Shown here piece after piece: positions 35,909 to 45,465 of a DNA stretch of 53,692 nt. The notes below the pieces were generated by a model. It had not been told where the DNA came from and ran no database searches. It was given only the letters and a program-made list of their open reading frames with translations. This DNA is from CAZYVU01 sp964651435. GTDB taxonomy: Bacteria; Desulfobacterota; Syntrophorhabdia; Syntrophorhabdales; CAYQXL01. Every line of letters begins with the position of its first letter. The first letter of the stretch is position 1. Position numbers and translations under genes: made by a program. The DNA is taken from positions 1-53,692 of the forward strand of contig CAZYVU010000018.1 of the NCBI GenBank assembly GCA_964651435.1, in the 5' to 3' direction.

Positions 35909-35938
35909 TTGACAAAGTCCCTGTATTATTAACATAAT
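35909..35938 (+). promoter_or_regulatory. Sigma-70-type promoter of the DUF362 gene
   Basis: TTGACA (35909-35914, perfect), an 18-base spacer and CATAAT (35933-35938). The predicted start is about 30 bases before the ATG. It is divergent from the acyl-CoA dehydrogenase. Confidence 0.6.
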
Positions 35939-35973
35939 CTTGCTGTAATTCCAACCAAAAAAGGAGATATGCC

Positions 35974-37077
35974 ATGTCCAAGGTGCTCTATACCGACATG
36001 CGAACAACGCCAAAGAGAAGCCTTCTCGACAAGGTGGGAGACCTTCTTCGGCGCACTAAATTGGGTACAAAGGTCAAGAAGGGCGACCTCGTGGCCATAA
36101 AGCTTCATTTTGGTGAGTTAGGCAACACAGCCTACATTCGGCCTATTTTTCTGAGGGTCATCGTAGACCATGTGAAGGCGCTGGGGGCGCACCCCTTCCT
36201 AACGGATACGAATACCCTCTATACCGGTTCCCGTTCCGACAGCGTGACGCATTTAACGACGGCTATCAGAAACGGCTTCGATTTTTCCGTCGTCAACTGC
36301 CCCCTCATCATCGCCGACGGCCTAAGAGGGCGGAGGGGCACCAAGGTCAAGATCGATGGCGAAATATTGAAAGATGTGAGCATTGCGGCGGAGATTCGTG
36401 ATGCCGACGCCATCATTGCCGTGACGCATTTTAAGGGCCACGAGCTTTCCGGCTTTGGCGGCACGATAAAGAACCTCGGTATGGGGTGCGCCACGCGGGA
36501 AGGCAAGCTGGAGCAACATTCAACTGTTGCCCCGTCCGTAAACGGGGAGCTTTGCGTCGGATGCCGGCTATGCATCGGCTATTGCCCCGTCTATGCCATA
36601 ACAGTGACGACCAAGAAGGCGTCCATCGACACGAAGAAATGTATCGGTTGCGGGGAGTGCATCGTCGTCTGCCCTCAACGGGCCATCGAGATTCAATGGA
36701 ACGAATCCCCCGACGTATTTCAGAAAAAGATGGCCGAGTATGCCTTCGGGGCCCTAAAGAAGAAGGAAAAGAAGGCTCTCTTCATCAATTTTGTCGTCCA
36801 GGTCAGTCCGGCCTGCGACTGCTACCCCAATAGCGATGCCCCAATTGTGAGAGACATCGGGATACTGGCATCCGACAATCCTGTGGCCATCGATGCAGCC
36901 TCATCGGATCTCGTAAACATGGCCGATGGTCTGCCCAATACGGCACTGAAGAAACACGTTCATTTGAACGAAGACAAATGGCGCGCCCTCTACCCATCCA
37001 TAGACTGGAACATTCAGCTTGACCATGCGGAGAGCCTCGGCATGGGGACTCGACAATACACCCTCGTCAAGATCTGA
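35974..37077 (+). CDS. DUF362 protein with two [4Fe-4S] ferredoxin motifs
   Basis: 367-aa protein with a DUF362 domain split by a ferredoxin module. The N-terminal part contains KLHFGELGNTAYIRP and the family motif THFKGHELSGFGGTIKNLGMG near 150-170. Two C-x2-C-x2-C-x3-C clusters follow near 192-235: CVGCRLCIGYC and CIGCGECIVVC. The C-terminal part holds DCYPNSDAPIVRDIGILASDNPVAIDAA. The family is typical of anaerobes and is thought to be redox-active, but has no firm function. A clear ribosome-binding site (AAAGGAG) precedes the ATG. Confidence 0.93.
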   Translation: MSKVLYTDMRTTPKRSLLDKVGDLLRRTKLGTKVKKGDLVAIKLHFGELGNTAYIRPIFLRVIVDHVKALGAHPFLTDTNTLYTGSRSDSVTHLTTAIRNGFDFSVVNCPLIIADGLRGRRGTKVKIDGEILKDVSIAAEIRDADAIIAVTHFKGHELSGFGGTIKNLGMGCATREGKLEQHSTVAPSVNGELCVGCRLCIGYCPVYAITVTTKKASIDTKKCIGCGECIVVCPQRAIEIQWNESPDVFQKKMAEYAFGALKKKEKKALFINFVVQVSPACDCYPNSDAPIVRDIGILASDNPVAIDAASSDLVNMADGLPNTALKKHVHLNEDKWRALYPSIDWNIQLDHAESLGMGTRQYTLVKI

Positions 37078-37082
37078 AAAGG

Positions 37083-37811
37083 CTACTTTCCGAAGACCTT
37101 TTTGAGCAGATCCGTCGTCCGCGCTGCCGGGTTTGTCCTGATCTTCCGCTCCTCCTGGCCCACCACGAAAAACAGTCCGTCAAGCGACTTTGTGGTCACG
37201 TAGTGGTCCAGATCAAGGGCTTCCGTCTGGGCAAAAGGGACCTTTGACGTGTATGTACCCACCATCTCCTTGTAAGACTTCGCGACACCCACCTGGCTCA
37301 TGCTCTCGGACACGGAAGGCTTGAATTCGGCGTAGAGTTTCTTGTAGGTCTTGGATTTGAAGTACTCCGTCGCCGCCGTGTCGCTCCCTTTCAGTATCTT
37401 TGTCGCATCCTGGATGGTCATTTCTTTGATGGCATCCACAAAATACTCCTTAGCCTTGGGCGCTGCTTTCTCGGCCGCCCTGTTCATGGAGAGGATAAAA
37501 TCATCGACCTGTTTCTGGTACCCCAGCTTGCCCATGATGTCGGCCGCCGTCTGAAGCTTGTCGGGCAGAAGGATTTTGATGAACTGGTTCTTGAAATAGC
37601 CGTCCGTCTTCGAGGTGCTGGCCACTGCGTTGCCCGTACCGACGGCCAGCGCCTCCTTCAGTCCCGATGTGATCGTGCCGTCGTCGAGACCCGCACTCGC
37701 CCCGCCGATGCCGGGAATCCTTACCCCCTTGATGATCTCATCCAGGCCGACAGCGTAGCAGAGCCCCGGTAACATACCTGCCACAAAAAGCACGAACAAC
37801 CATCTTTTCAT
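37083..37811 (-). CDS. DUF4197 family exported protein
   Basis: 242-aa protein with a signal peptide (about 1-20, MLPGLCYA then VGLDEI) and the DUF4197 pattern: GLDDGTITSGLKEALAVGTGNAV, then ILLPDKLQ, later DAIKEMTIQDATKILKG and a C-terminal KSLDGLFFVVGQEERKIRTNPAARTTDLLKKVFG. The family is widespread in Gram-negatives and has no known function. ATG 37811 is chosen because the signal peptide starts there and GGAGGG lies upstream; a longer frame begins at 37889. It converges with the DUF362 gene, leaving 5 bases. Confidence 0.92.
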   Translation of the reverse strand: MKRWLFVLFVAGMLPGLCYAVGLDEIIKGVRIPGIGGASAGLDDGTITSGLKEALAVGTGNAVASTSKTDGYFKNQFIKILLPDKLQTAADIMGKLGYQKQVDDFILSMNRAAEKAAPKAKEYFVDAIKEMTIQDATKILKGSDTAATEYFKSKTYKKLYAEFKPSVSESMSQVGVAKSYKEMVGTYTSKVPFAQTEALDLDHYVTTKSLDGLFFVVGQEERKIRTNPAARTTDLLKKVFGK

Positions 37812-37879
37812 CGAAAAACCCTCCTTTCCCGCCGGCATTCGTACCGTCCGCTGTAAGACCATTCTGCCACCGGGTCCGC

Positions 37880-37912
37880 AAAAATGCAAGGAATCAACTG
37901 ACCATCCCTTGC
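37880..37912 (-). terminator. Terminator of the GH19-protein gene
   Basis: A 9-bp stem (37886-37894 with 37904-37912, one G-U pair) and 9-base loop, followed on the minus strand by ATTTTTGC. It lies about 20 bases past the stop and ends the sigma-54-controlled transcript. Confidence 0.75.
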
Positions 37913-37933
37913 CTCCGCGCTACAGCGCATTTC

Positions 37934-40900
37934 TTACTTGCCCCAGGGAACACTGTTGGAGCAATCGGAAACAGCCCACGATCCGGTCTTGCCGCCCAAT
38001 CCAAGAACGTTCAGGATATTGGTAAAGTTCTCTGCGCGCTGCACAGCATGGGTCGTCGGCGTTCCCTTGCCGCACTCAAGGGCGCCGTTGACGGCAAGAA
38101 TGACCGTCGCGAAGTTGTTCCCTCTGCCCTTTAATATGTCATCGGCTGTAGGCGTCCAGTCGCCGCTGATGACTGCGTGGGCCGACGGCTTGTCCGAATA
38201 CATGGCAACGGTCCACCACCGGAAGGCCGACAGCAGCGTCAGGGAATAGTCCATCCCGACAAGTTCCGGCTTATCGAGGAGAACGGTCCGGTCCCCGTTG
38301 TAGAGCCACTCGCTGAACTTGCCGTAGGCGTCGTTGTAGGTAAGCTGGATGGGACCCCTGCCACAGTAATGGGCATTGGGCTGGGGGTAATAGAAGCAGG
38401 CATATTCCCAGTTGCACTGCTGGACCGTCGTCATTGACGGGTCAAGGTCCCTGCAGGCCTGGGGGCACTTCCCGTCCGGCCTTCCGGGAACACACTGGGG
38501 ACACTCTGGAGAAACGGTTTCGTCGACTGGATAGATCGCATAGAGAGGGCAGTTGTCTTCGACGCCCTTGCAGAGCCCCAGCTTATACCGGGGAACAGGG
38601 TTGGGCCTGTTATTATAATACCAGTCGCCCATGTTAAGGCCCGACTCCTGGACAAAGTTTGCGAACATGGCAGCAAGCTCGATCTTATCCTTTGTGTCGT
38701 CTCCACTGCACGCTACCAATTCTCCCGTTCTCTCTATGATGTCGGACCAGGTCGACAGAAACCGATCGTAGCCATAGGCTGTGTAACGGTCCGGGAAACA
38801 GGCTATGGACGCCTGCGTGGGGATGTCGGGATCATTGGCGATGGTAGGATCGTTCTGCACGGTCAGGAGGAACAGGGAGTTGTACGTGGCTCTCGGCAGA
38901 ATCTGCTGCATGTAGTTTGTGTCGCACGTTACAGCGACGGCCATCATGTCGTCCGAAAAAAGGATGTTGTTCTGTTTGTTGGTTTCCTCAACGGCGCCGC
39001 TCTTGTCTGCCACCGCCCCGAGATAATACATGCCTGGAGTAACATCGGGGGGAATCGTAACCACCGTTTTGAAAGATGCCGAAGCCCCCGGCGACAGCTT
39101 TTCGACACGCACCGTGGCAAGATGCCGCTCATTCTCGATGTCGATGTTTCTCTGTTTCGACAGAAAGAGGTCGATCTCAAAGGCCCCGGCTTGCATTGTT
39201 CCCTGGTTTACAACCCCGTGGGAAACCTCTACTGTGTCTCCCGGCTTCACCATGTCGGGCGCCGATAGGTGATCAACATAGAGGTCTACGCCTCCGCTAG
39301 CCGGGCCTTCTATGATAATGTTAACAACCGATTGGAAAACGTCGAAGAAGACCTCCGACGTATACCGATATCGCCTGCTCCCCATGAGGCGTCTGGCCTG
39401 TTCAATGGCCGCCTGGATGGCGCCGGCGCCGTAGAGGTCGCTCAAGGTCTTCAGATAGACTTCCACGTCGGCAAAGGATACCACGGTGTCATATTGTTGG
39501 GCTGCCATGTTGCCTTCCAGTTCTTCGTACACTGCGGGAATCTGATAGATATACCGGGCACCCCAGTCATCTCCCGACCCCCCTCCATCAGCGTAGGTAA
39601 AGTATTTGGTGAAGGGGTTGGCGCCGCTCTGGTCATCCTTCATGGCGTTGATACCTTTCCCGTAAATCCTTCCCCGGTTAAAAAAGAGGGCGAAGAAGTC
39701 CATAAGCCCCGTATCGGAACGGTAGTTGTAGGGCCATGTAATGGTCCCGTCGGGTGTCTTTACCGCAATGTCCACCCGTTCGTTGTTGGTCCTGTTCTTC
39801 TGGTAATTCAAAGCAAACCCCATTAAGTCATTCACCTTGTAAAGATAGTTGCTCGATAACGAGCAGAAGGTGATGGCATCGTAATAGGCCTTGATGATCG
39901 CACCGGTGGTGAATACCCGGGTATCCGGCACGTAGTTGGGATCAGTAGAGGGTATGGGCCGCTTGAGACCATTGATGACCTTGTCGCGGCTCACGCCTTT
40001 GAGAAAGTCAAAGTAACGCGAAAATGACGTTCCCCACCCGCAGTAGAGGGAATCAGCCGCGATCTCGCTCGGTTCAAAGTCGAGCTGGAAGTATCCGCTC
40101 TTTTCCGGCAAGCCGAACTGGCTCTCCTGGACTACGGTAGACAGAAAATAGTTGGGCCCGAATGTCCTGATGACCCGCGACAGCGCCGCCTCGTCTCCCG
40201 GGTTGACAGCCGGTGTCTTTTCAATCCCCGTCAGCTTCAGGAAGGTCAGGTAGGCTTGCGCAAGGCCCAGGGCCGCGTTCTTTGCCCCGTTGGCCGTATG
40301 CTTGTTCGCGTTTATGAAGAAACGGGCAATGTCGATCACGTCGTTAGATGCGACTATGGGGAGCTGAACCGTGCCGAGACCGAGCTCAAAGGTATTATAT
40401 TGAAGGGGGGGATCGGTGTGCTCCGGGAATAGCCTTACGATGATCTTACCCGTTCCAGAACCCCCCTTCTCGTCAACTACCGTGTACGTGAAGGTATCGG
40501 TTCCTGTTATGTTTGCTCTGGGAGAATAGCGGATAAGGCCGTTTTTTGTGATTTCCGCATCGCCCAGGCTTGGCGCACCCAGACGCGTAACGGCAACCTT
40601 TCCACCCTCCCTGACGATCACGGATTGCATAACGTCGATCTGCTGCACACCGTTCTCCAGCCCGAATGCCCTTACGTCAGGAGCAACAGGTGGCTTACGT
40701 TTCCACTCTCTGCCTAATACATAGGCCGTGATCCAACCCGACGCCTTGTTCCCATACATATCGACAATCGTATAATCGATGATATCGAATCCCGTAAAGT
40801 CTCTTACGGGCGTATACTTTATAGACTGCCAGGGCTGCGTGTACGATGCCCTGACGAGTTCCGCCTTGCCGCCGTAACGGGGAGCCTTTACCTCCGTGAT

Positions 40901-41092
40901 CTCCAGGCCGTGCCCCACATCACTCACCAGGGGATTGATCGATACGGTCGTATTCTTGAGAACATATACCACATGTCCTTTGCCTCTCGCTTTGACAAGC
41001 GGCCCATCTTTTGCAAAGCCCGTGCCGCACAAACAGGTTATGACGAGCGCACAGACCGTCAGCGCCACCAATGCCCCCTTGATTTTTTTCAT
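37934..41092 (-). CDS. Large exported protein with Ig-like, CARDB and GH19 chitinase-type domains
   Basis: 1052-aa modular protein. A signal peptide (about 1-27) is followed by two Ig/cadherin-like repeats (about 30-130 and 140-225). A long region (about 230-590) contains VVQESQFG..KSGYFQL, reminiscent of a lysozyme-fold Glu site. A CARDB adhesion domain (about 610-720) precedes a C-terminal GH19 domain (about 750-1052) with catalytic-type Glu in FANFVQESGL and the signature YCGRGPIQLTYNDAYG. GH19 enzymes cut chitin or related beta-1,4 glycans, including peptidoglycan in some bacteria. The N-terminal repeats are homologous to those of the esterase at 49331. The gene has a sigma-54 promoter 85-100 bases upstream and stands alone in its transcript. 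Confidence 0.9.
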   Translation of the reverse strand: MKKIKGALVALTVCALVITCLCGTGFAKDGPLVKARGKGHVVYVLKNTTVSINPLVSDVGHGLEITEVKAPRYGGKAELVRASYTQPWQSIKYTPVRDFTGFDIIDYTIVDMYGNKASGWITAYVLGREWKRKPPVAPDVRAFGLENGVQQIDVMQSVIVREGGKVAVTRLGAPSLGDAEITKNGLIRYSPRANITGTDTFTYTVVDEKGGSGTGKIIVRLFPEHTDPPLQYNTFELGLGTVQLPIVASNDVIDIARFFINANKHTANGAKNAALGLAQAYLTFLKLTGIEKTPAVNPGDEAALSRVIRTFGPNYFLSTVVQESQFGLPEKSGYFQLDFEPSEIAADSLYCGWGTSFSRYFDFLKGVSRDKVINGLKRPIPSTDPNYVPDTRVFTTGAIIKAYYDAITFCSLSSNYLYKVNDLMGFALNYQKNRTNNERVDIAVKTPDGTITWPYNYRSDTGLMDFFALFFNRGRIYGKGINAMKDDQSGANPFTKYFTYADGGGSGDDWGARYIYQIPAVYEELEGNMAAQQYDTVVSFADVEVYLKTLSDLYGAGAIQAAIEQARRLMGSRRYRYTSEVFFDVFQSVVNIIIEGPASGGVDLYVDHLSAPDMVKPGDTVEVSHGVVNQGTMQAGAFEIDLFLSKQRNIDIENERHLATVRVEKLSPGASASFKTVVTIPPDVTPGMYYLGAVADKSGAVEETNKQNNILFSDDMMAVAVTCDTNYMQQILPRATYNSLFLLTVQNDPTIANDPDIPTQASIACFPDRYTAYGYDRFLSTWSDIIERTGELVACSGDDTKDKIELAAMFANFVQESGLNMGDWYYNNRPNPVPRYKLGLCKGVEDNCPLYAIYPVDETVSPECPQCVPGRPDGKCPQACRDLDPSMTTVQQCNWEYACFYYPQPNAHYCGRGPIQLTYNDAYGKFSEWLYNGDRTVLLDKPELVGMDYSLTLLSAFRWWTVAMYSDKPSAHAVISGDWTPTADDILKGRGNNFATVILAVNGALECGKGTPTTHAVQRAENFTNILNVLGLGGKTGSWAVSDCSNSVPWGK

Positions 41093-41175
41093 AGTACGTC
41101 CCTCCTACAAATCCTTTCCTGATTCTCCCTTCCTCAAAGAATCAAACCAATCACCCTCACAGCAACTGAGTCCGT

Positions 41176-41191
41176 TGCAACTCTTATGCCA
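41176..41191 (-). promoter_or_regulatory. Sigma-54 promoter of the GH19-protein gene
   Basis: Minus-strand TGGCATAAGAGTTGCA, with GG and GC 10 bases apart and matching TGGCA..-N5-TTGCW. The predicted start near 41165 leaves a 73-base leader. Two palindromic sites lie 62 and 81 bases upstream of the -24 element. Confidence 0.8.
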
Positions 41192-41242
41192 CCATATGTT
41201 TTCCCAATATCAACATGTTAGACTGATAGACCTCCATGGGTA

Positions 41243-41280
41243 GTATCCTAAAAAGGGACACTTATCCAGTTTTAGGACAA
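41243..41280. promoter_or_regulatory. Two adjacent TGTCC-N7-GGACA-type palindromes
   Basis: GTATCC-N7-GGACAC (41243-41261) and TTATCC-N7-GGACAA (41262-41280) lie end to end, centres 19 bases apart. They share the layout of the sites at 45278, 45319 and 48945. They lie between the NtrC-type regulator gene and the sigma-54 promoter at 41176, an enhancer position. Confidence 0.7.
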
Positions 41281-41300
41281 AAAAGAGGGCTGATTTGAAA

Positions 41301-42677
41301 TCAGGTCCGCCGATAAAAAATCTTCCGGTTTACCTTAAGCTTTTCGGCGGCCAGGGATTTGTTGTTGTCGCAGGCTTCGAGGGTGCGGCGAAGAAGATCT
41401 TCAACAACGCCGTCAAGCGTCGTCTCCCCATTCTCCAGATCAACGGCAAGGTTGATGACCTTACCGGCCTTCTCACTCATGTGTTTGTTATGGTTCAGGG
41501 CGGCGCTGATGGCAAGGTGGTCCGGCCGTATGAGTTCCTCGTCGCTCAGGATGGCGGCCCTTTCCATACAGTTCTTCAGTTCGCGGACGTTACCGGGCCA
41601 GTCGTAGCCCTGCATCTCATCCATGGCCCTTCGGGATATGCCGGGAAGTCTCTTGCCCAGTTGACTTCTCAGGGATGCAAGAAAATGTTCGGCCAGGAGA
41701 GGGATGTCCTCCCTTCTTTCACGAAGGGGCGGCAACGTTACGGGGAAGACATTGATGCGGTGATAGAGGTCTTCCCTGAACCGCCCTTCCATCACGAGGG
41801 CCCGGAGGTTCCGGTTTGTGGCCACGATAACGCGGCAGTCAACGTCAACCTTCTTGTCGGAGCCCACCTTCTCGTAGGTCCGCTCTTCAAGAACTCGCAG
41901 CAACTTTACCTGCAGATCTATCGGCAGATCCCCGATCTCGTCGAGAAGGAGCGTACCCCCCTTCGCCGTCCCGAAACGACCTTGTCGCTCCCGGTCGGCG
42001 CCCGTAAAAGCCCCTTTGACGTGGCCGAAGAGTTCGCTTTCCAGAAGCGTATGTGGGAGCCCCGCACAGTTGACGGAGACAAAGGGGTTCTCAAGCCTGT
42101 CCCCGCTGTAGTGAATGGCCCGCGCCAGAAGCTCTTTGCCCGTCCCGCTTTCGCCGAAGACGGCCACCGTCGTATTGGGAGTCGCAGCTACCTTTGCCGC
42201 CATAGCCATCGCCCCGGCCATGCTCGGGGAGCGCGTCACAATCTGCCCGAACCCGTATAGGGTTTTCAGTTGCGTCCGAAGCTTCACGTTTTCCTCGCGG
42301 ACACGGCGGTTCTCCAGCACCCTTCTGATAGTCATAACCATGCCTTCGGCCTTCCAGGGTTTGCGGATATAGTCCTGGGCACCCTCTTTCATGGCAGAGA
42401 CAGCACCCTCCACGCTGCCGTGGGCCGTAAGCATGATAAAGGCAACTGAGGGGAACCTGACCTTCATCTCCCTCAAAAGATCGAACCCGTCCATGCCCGG
42501 CATGACCTGATCGGAAAGGACCAGGTCGACGGGCGCCCCTCCCCTCAGGATCTCTAAGGCTTCCTTGGCGCCGGGCGCCGAGAGGATCTGAAACCCTTCG
42601 GCAGCAAGATTCGTTTGCAGCAGGAAACGCACGCTCTCCTCGTCATCGACGATAAGTATCAACGCCCCTTTGCTCAT
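41301..42677 (-). CDS. NtrC-family sigma-54-dependent response regulator
   Basis: 458-aa activator with a receiver domain (about 5-120; phospho-acceptor Asp56 in LVLSDQVMPGMDG), an AAA+ domain (about 145-385; Walker A GESGTGKE, intact GAFTGA, Walker B LLLDEIGD) and a C-terminal Fis-type helix-turn-helix (LAAEKLKVNRKIFYRRT). The last domain stops a few residues earlier than usual, but the recognition helix is present. It overlaps the hybrid kinase gene by 4 bases, so the two are partners. Three sigma-54 promoters and five copies of one palindrome surround the pair; I infer this protein binds the palindromes and activates the secreted-protein genes. Confidence 0.95.
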   Translation of the reverse strand: MSKGALILIVDDEESVRFLLQTNLAAEGFQILSAPGAKEALEILRGGAPVDLVLSDQVMPGMDGFDLLREMKVRFPSVAFIMLTAHGSVEGAVSAMKEGAQDYIRKPWKAEGMVMTIRRVLENRRVREENVKLRTQLKTLYGFGQIVTRSPSMAGAMAMAAKVAATPNTTVAVFGESGTGKELLARAIHYSGDRLENPFVSVNCAGLPHTLLESELFGHVKGAFTGADRERQGRFGTAKGGTLLLDEIGDLPIDLQVKLLRVLEERTYEKVGSDKKVDVDCRVIVATNRNLRALVMEGRFREDLYHRINVFPVTLPPLRERREDIPLLAEHFLASLRSQLGKRLPGISRRAMDEMQGYDWPGNVRELKNCMERAAILSDEELIRPDHLAISAALNHNKHMSEKAGKVINLAVDLENGETTLDGVVEDLLRRTLEACDNNKSLAAEKLKVNRKIFYRRT

Positions 42678-45259
42678 CCCTCCTCCCCCGTTTTTGCCGC
42701 CCCAAAGTGAGCCTCCAGCAGTTTGGTCACCCTGTGGTGTTCATCCAGAAGAAAGGCAAAACGACGGGCAATGGCCGGTCCGTCGCCGGCTTCCGCCTCT
42801 TCCTGAATTCGTTTCGACAGAACGCTGAGATTGCCGATCCTGATAACGGCCGTCGTTCCCTTCAGTGTATGGGCAAGACGGGCAATGGCCGGAAAATCAA
42901 GACTGTCGACAGCTTCCCGTAACGATTCGACGGTCCGTCCTATGTCGCCGACAAGGAGCCGCACATACGTTTGAAGAGATGAGCCGTCTCCTTTGAGCCC
43001 AGGCATAACATCAGGATCAAAAAGATCGTAAAGATCATTCGCATCAGACCATCGGTCCACCGGCGGTACCCCACACAGGGCCTCGATCTTGTCCATAAGC
43101 ACATCGATTTGCACAGGCTTTACACAGACATCATCCATGCCCGCTTCGGCACACCGCTTCAGAACCGCTTCCGTTGCATCGGCCGTAACGGCGATAATGG
43201 CGGCTTTGTGTCCTAATACCCTCAGCCTTTGTGCAACGGTGAATCCATCCATGTCGGGCATCCTGATATCCATCAAGACAAGATCGAACCGTTGACGGCC
43301 GGCAGTGTCCAAGGCATCCTTCCCTCCTGCCGCCACCGTAACCTGATGGCCCCTTCCCCGAAGGAGATCCCCGAGTACGCGTTGATTAAAGTAGTTGTCC
43401 TCAACGAGGAGTATATCAGCGCCGGAACACGGCGCTTTCTCTTTACCCTGCTCTTCGTCGGGCAGTGGCAAGGTGCCTTGTCTCACACCGGGGATACGGA
43501 GAGGCACGGTAAAGGAGAAGGTGCTGCCCGAAGAGGGACTGCTCTTCAAGGCAATCGTTCCACCCATGGCTTCCACCAGCCCCTTCGCTATGGTAAGGCC
43601 GAGACCGGTCCCGGGATAAAGGGACGGCAGGTCGTGACCGCGCTCGAAGCGGTGAAAGACCCGGTCCTGCATCTCGGGGCTGATGCCGATGCCCGTATCC
43701 GTGACGGTGACAGTGAGGTCCAGGGCAGTGGGGTCGGCGGCGGACACCGCGGCATGAGCGCTCACCTCGATGGACCCTCGATCGGTAAACTTTATCGCAT
43801 TGCCGACTACGTTTGAGAGAACCCGCCCGATGCTGAAGGCATCACCGTCAGCACGTGTCGGAAGATCATCGCCGAGGAGCAAGGAAAAATAGAGTCCTTT
43901 TTGCCGGGCCACAACCGAGAAGGGTTCTACGTTCGCCTCTATGACGTGGCGGGGGTTAAATTCTACCGATTCCGTTGTGATCTTTCCGGCCTCGATCCTG
44001 GAAATGTCAAGGATATTGTTGAGAAGGTTGCAGAGGAGCGTCCCGGAGGACCTGAGGAGCATCGTATACTCGACGAGGCGCTCCCGATCCCGGGTCTCCG
44101 ACAGAAGTTCGGTAAGACCTACGATGGCGTTGAGCGGCGTCCGGATCTCGTGGCTCACCGTGGCGAGAAAGTCGCTCTTGGCAAGGTCTGCCCGCTCCGC
44201 CTCCTCCTTGGCCCGTTGGAGGGCCTCTCTGGCCTTAACCAGCTCGCTCACATCGTGAAAAACGACAATGCGCCCGAGGATCCTCCCGTCAGGATCTTTC
44301 ACGGGCAGGACGGATGCGTGGAAGAAAACCTCCCCCTCTGCCGTCGGAAGTACAATCTCCTCCGAAACCGATCTCAGCTCGGGTGCGCCGGACACGAAAG
44401 CTTCCACCCCGGGCGCCAGGGCGCTCAATGTTTGTCCCGTAATAGCCTCCCTGCCCTGTGAAAAAACCTCCTTAGCCCGCGGGTTGAAATCGATGATACG
44501 GTCGCCCCTGTTAAGGACGAAGATGGGGTCTTCCATGTTTTCCACGACCAGGCTCCAGGCAAGAGGGACAATATCGAGAAGGCGATACCTGAGAAGCACC
44601 CATCCGATGACGAGATAGGCCACGGCGATAGCTGCCGGCGCCGGATTGATCCCCTGAAGGGGTGTTATGCCGAGGTTAAAGAGGATATCGAGGAAAAAGA
44701 GGGAGGCAAAACCGCCTATGACGACAAGTGTCCGGTTCCGGTAATATGCCTTCGCACCCCGCAGCGATCGTATGAGAATCGCGAAGGACAGGATAACAAG
44801 GATGTAGCTGTATGCTATATGGACAAAGTACCAGGGACCTTTGGAAAAGAGGAGAACGGGGAGGGGCCCGGAGAGCCTCAAGGAGAAATTGTACCGCATC
44901 AAATCGCTCTGGGCGCCCATCATGCAGATCACGCCCGTCATGACGGGCACAACGAGCAGGAGGATGCGCCATCGCTTCACCAACCCGCCGAAACCGGCGT
45001 GATGTAAGGCCAGGGAAAGCATTGCCGCGGGAATGTAGGCTACGAAGGCAAGGCGAAGGGATGACCAGAAGGCCTTGCTCTCCAGGGACAGGCTAACCAT
45101 GTCCAGCACGTAAAGGCCCGACCAAAGGGACCCGAGCCCGACGACAATGGCGAAGGAACGTGCCACCGGGGTTTCCCAAAACCGCAGCACATAGATGAAG
45201 AGGGCCACCGTGATGGCCGTTGATGTGGCGAAGGGAATGAGATAGGGCGTCCAAAGCAT
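42674..45259 (-). CDS. Hybrid sensor histidine kinase (7TM-PAS-HisKA-HATPase-REC-HPt)
   Basis: 861-aa membrane kinase. An N-terminal histidine-kinase 7TM region (about 5-225), a PAS domain (about 235-345), a HisKA domain with His370 (ATVSHEIRTPLN), a HATPase domain (about 415-580), a receiver (about 605-725, Asp in LVLMDIRMPDMDG) and an HPt domain with His in ARLAHTLKGTT (about 790) are seen in order. This is a complete phosphorelay in one chain that hands phosphate to the NtrC-type partner. ATG 45259 is chosen because the family-typical MLWTPYLIPF starts there; a GTG at 45370 would run the coding region through two palindromic regulatory sites. A TATACT just before the start hints at a very short leader. 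Confidence 0.92.
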   Translation of the reverse strand: MLWTPYLIPFATSTAITVALFIYVLRFWETPVARSFAIVVGLGSLWSGLYVLDMVSLSLESKAFWSSLRLAFVAYIPAAMLSLALHHAGFGGLVKRWRILLLVVPVMTGVICMMGAQSDLMRYNFSLRLSGPLPVLLFSKGPWYFVHIAYSYILVILSFAILIRSLRGAKAYYRNRTLVVIGGFASLFFLDILFNLGITPLQGINPAPAAIAVAYLVIGWVLLRYRLLDIVPLAWSLVVENMEDPIFVLNRGDRIIDFNPRAKEVFSQGREAITGQTLSALAPGVEAFVSGAPELRSVSEEIVLPTAEGEVFFHASVLPVKDPDGRILGRIVVFHDVSELVKAREALQRAKEEAERADLAKSDFLATVSHEIRTPLNAIVGLTELLSETRDRERLVEYTMLLRSSGTLLCNLLNNILDISRIEAGKITTESVEFNPRHVIEANVEPFSVVARQKGLYFSLLLGDDLPTRADGDAFSIGRVLSNVVGNAIKFTDRGSIEVSAHAAVSAADPTALDLTVTVTDTGIGISPEMQDRVFHRFERGHDLPSLYPGTGLGLTIAKGLVEAMGGTIALKSSPSSGSTFSFTVPLRIPGVRQGTLPLPDEEQGKEKAPCSGADILLVEDNYFNQRVLGDLLRGRGHQVTVAAGGKDALDTAGRQRFDLVLMDIRMPDMDGFTVAQRLRVLGHKAAIIAVTADATEAVLKRCAEAGMDDVCVKPVQIDVLMDKIEALCGVPPVDRWSDANDLYDLFDPDVMPGLKGDGSSLQTYVRLLVGDIGRTVESLREAVDSLDFPAIARLAHTLKGTTAVIRIGNLSVLSKRIQEEAEAGDGPAIARRFAFLLDEHHRVTKLLEAHFGAAKTGEEG

Positions 45260-45277
45260 AGAAGAAAGTATACCATC

Positions 45278-45337
45278 CTGTCCCAAATAAGGATAGAATC
45301 TTTCCCTGCGGTATAAGTTTGTCCCAAATATGGACAA
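45278..45337. promoter_or_regulatory. Two TGTCC-N7-GGACA-type palindromes between divergent genes
   Basis: CTGTCC-N7-GGATAG (45278-45296) and TTGTCC-N7-GGACAA (45319-45337, perfect), centres 41 bases apart, nearly four helix turns. They share the core TGTCCCAAATA. They lie 125 and 84 bases upstream of the -24 element of the next gene and directly upstream of the kinase gene, so they may also autoregulate the kinase. Confidence 0.75.
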
Positions 45338-45410
45338 GACATCTATGCCCGATCGAGATCTATCGGTCACGATTCTGTTAATAGCCCGTCATCTAACAGA
45401 CTTTTTTTCT

Positions 45411-45426
45411 TGGCACGAGAGTTGCT
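45411..45426 (+). promoter_or_regulatory. Sigma-54 promoter of the 1135-aa exported protein
   Basis: TGGCACGAGAGTTGCT matches the sigma-54 consensus at all fixed positions, GG and GC 10 bases apart. The predicted start near 45437 is about 29 bases before the ATG. Confidence 0.88.
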
Positions 45427-45465
45427 GAGGAATAACGAGAAAAAATTGTACTGTGGGAGGGAAAA

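Noticed and set aside
41301..41330. Possible frameshift truncating the helix-turn-helix of the NtrC-type regulator
   Set aside because: The recognition helix is complete and only a few residues are missing; the other frames do not continue a Fis-type tail.
41295..42260. Plus-strand open frame of 321 codons
   Set aside because: Antisense to the NtrC-type regulator; starts within the regulatory gap without a ribosome-binding site.
45260..45370. Extended N-terminus of the hybrid kinase from a GTG at 45370
   Set aside because: No ribosome-binding site, no similarity to the 7TM-kinase family start, and it would cover two conserved palindromic sites.
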